A DNA stretch of 64,000 nt from an uncultured Desulfobacterales bacterium (GTDB taxonomy: Bacteria; Desulfobacterota; Desulfobulbia; Desulfobulbales; Desulfocapsaceae), in the NCBI GenBank assembly GCA_937915545.1, contig CALGIJ010000006.1, positions 62,001 through 126,000 of the forward strand. Direction: 5' to 3'. Shown one piece after another: positions 63,084 to 64,000 of this stretch (the first letter of the stretch is position 1; every line of letters begins with the position of its first letter). A program made the translations under genes and the position numbers. The notes below the pieces were generated by a model that was not told the DNA's origin, made no database searches, and was given only the letters and a program-made list of their open reading frames with translations.

Positions 63084-64000
63084 ATGGCTATCGACACCGG
63101 CGCGGCTGTATCGAAACAACGACTCGGCGACCTCAAATCCCGCCTCCTGGTGCTCAAGGAGCATCTTTGACGTCGACAGGAAGAAAGAGAAACTCGAGGC
63201 CCTGGAACGACAGACCCTTGCTCCCGGTTTCTGGAACGAGGCGGAGACCGCCCAGGCGGTGCAGAAGGAGCACGGCCAGCTGCAGGAGATCATCAACTCC
63301 TGGCAGGAGCGCTGGAAGCAGCTGCAAGACACCGAACTCTTCCTTGACATGGTCATGGAGGAGCGCGACCCCGAGCTCGAGCTGGAAGTCGCCCACACCA
63401 TCGACCACATGGAAAGCAGCCTCGACCAGGCGGAGCTGGAGTGCATGTTCAACGGCGAGCACGACGGCAACAACGCCATCGTCGCCATCCATGCCGGGGC
63501 CGGTGGCACCGAAGCCCAGGACTGGGTGGCCATCCTCATGCGCATGTACCTGCGCTGGACGGAGCTGCACGGTTTCAAGACCGACATCCTCGACTACCTC
63601 GCCGGGGACGAAGCCGGCACCAAGAGCGTGACCATCATGGTCAAGGGCCGCTTCGCTTACGGCTACCTGCGTTCGGAGCTCGGCATCCACCGGCTGGTGC
63701 GCATCTCGCCTTTCGACGCCAGTGGCCGGCGCCACACCTCTTTTGCCTCGGTGATGGTGCTGCCCGAACTGGACGAATCGATCAAGGTGGAGATCGACGA
63801 CAAGGACCTGCGTATCGACACCTACCGTTCCAGCGGCGCCGGCGGCCAGCACGTCAACAAGACCGACTCGGCCATCCGCATCACCCACCTGCCCACCGGC
63901 ATCGTCGTGCAATGCCAGAACGAGCGCTCGCAGCACTCCAACAAGGAGACGGCGATGAAAATGCTCGCCGCCCAGCTCTACGAGCTCGAGCGGCAGAAGA
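63084..64000 (+). CDS. prfB: Peptide chain release factor 2, with programmed +1 frameshift, 3'-truncated
   Basis: RF2 terminates translation at UGA and UAA. The frame opens at ATG 63084 (AAGGAAG upstream) and reaches an in-frame TGA at 63168-63170 after 28 codons. A +1 shift at CTT TGA C resumes at GAC 63169 and reads to the window end. The continuing protein shows RF2 domain 1, then HAGAGGTEAQDW, the stop-recognition motif RISPFDASGRRHTSF (SPF), and the catalytic GGQ in SSGAGGQHVNKTDSAIRI. The gene is cut by the edge after the QHSNKETAMKML helix. Translate as 63084-63167 joined to 63169-64000. Confidence 0.96.
63159..63171 (+). promoter_or_regulatory. prfB programmed frameshift site
   Basis: The site reads AAG GAG CAT CTT TGA C. 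The slippery CTT and stop context TGAC match the E. coli RF2 site, and the internal Shine-Dalgarno-like AAGGAG precedes CTT by three bases. Low RF2 favours the shift, giving autoregulation. Confidence 0.95.

Overview
The window is GC-rich, gene-dense bacterial chromosome with a Gram-negative envelope: apolipoprotein N-acyltransferase, a TolC-type channel, a TPR lipoprotein beside PBP1b, and a giant RTX adhesin. Corrinoid methyl transfer with a reductive activator, an Fe-S D-lactate-dehydrogenase-type flavoprotein, abundant PAS/GAF sigma-54 regulators and hybrid kinases, and a fused AccA-AccD carboxyltransferase together suggest an anaerobic Desulfobacterota (former Deltaproteobacteria), possibly Desulfobulbales-like. 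This is inference from gene content; no rRNA or other phylogenetic marker was compared. I found no tRNA, rRNA, CRISPR array, insertion sequence or prophage.

Layout. 1-7.9 kb: a corrinoid methyltransferase module (pterin methyltransferase cut by the window edge, corrinoid protein, UroD-fold methyltransferase, a large sigma-54 regulator, and two corrinoid-activation proteins), followed by an MFS transporter. 9.4-20.2 kb: a Cache/PAS hybrid kinase and a 2478-residue LapA-like adhesin carrying a retention module, a TAAG (LapG-type) site, T1SS-143-like repeats, a von Willebrand A domain and RTX repeats. 20.5-25.8 kb: lactate-dehydrogenase-type flavoprotein, chemoreceptor, stand-alone Lrp ligand-binding protein and response regulator. 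26.2-31.2 kb: nudC, a PAS sigma-54 activator and an acyl-CoA ligase behind a good -24/-12 promoter. 31.3-38 kb: a membrane-anchored IscU-like protein, trkA-trkH, a tandem CDP-alcohol phosphatidyltransferase, and a marR-tolC pair. 38.1-46.3 kb: lipoprotein-PBP1b, a CMD-family protein, a HerA-like ATPase, SDR, DUF2156 protein and cupin. 46.4-53.4 kb: a CheR-kinase hybrid and a TRAP transporter operon with operator-like palindromes at its promoter. 53.5-64 kb: HDOD protein and MshEN/GspE-type ATPase, accAD-accC, a CorC-like protein with lnt, and prfB with its programmed +1 frameshift (cut by the window edge).

How they fit together. The first module would demethylate a C1 substrate and pass the methyl group through a corrinoid protein to tetrahydrofolate, with ATP-dependent reductive repair of inactive Co(II). 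Several genes point to surface and cyclic-di-GMP biology: the LapA-like adhesin, tandem MshEN motifs on the orphan ATPase, the HDOD partner, the chemoreceptor and the CheR hybrid. The sigma-54 activator at 27-29 kb is flanked by two ATTAC/GTAAT dyads and lies just upstream of a -24/-12 promoter, which suggests a small local regulon.
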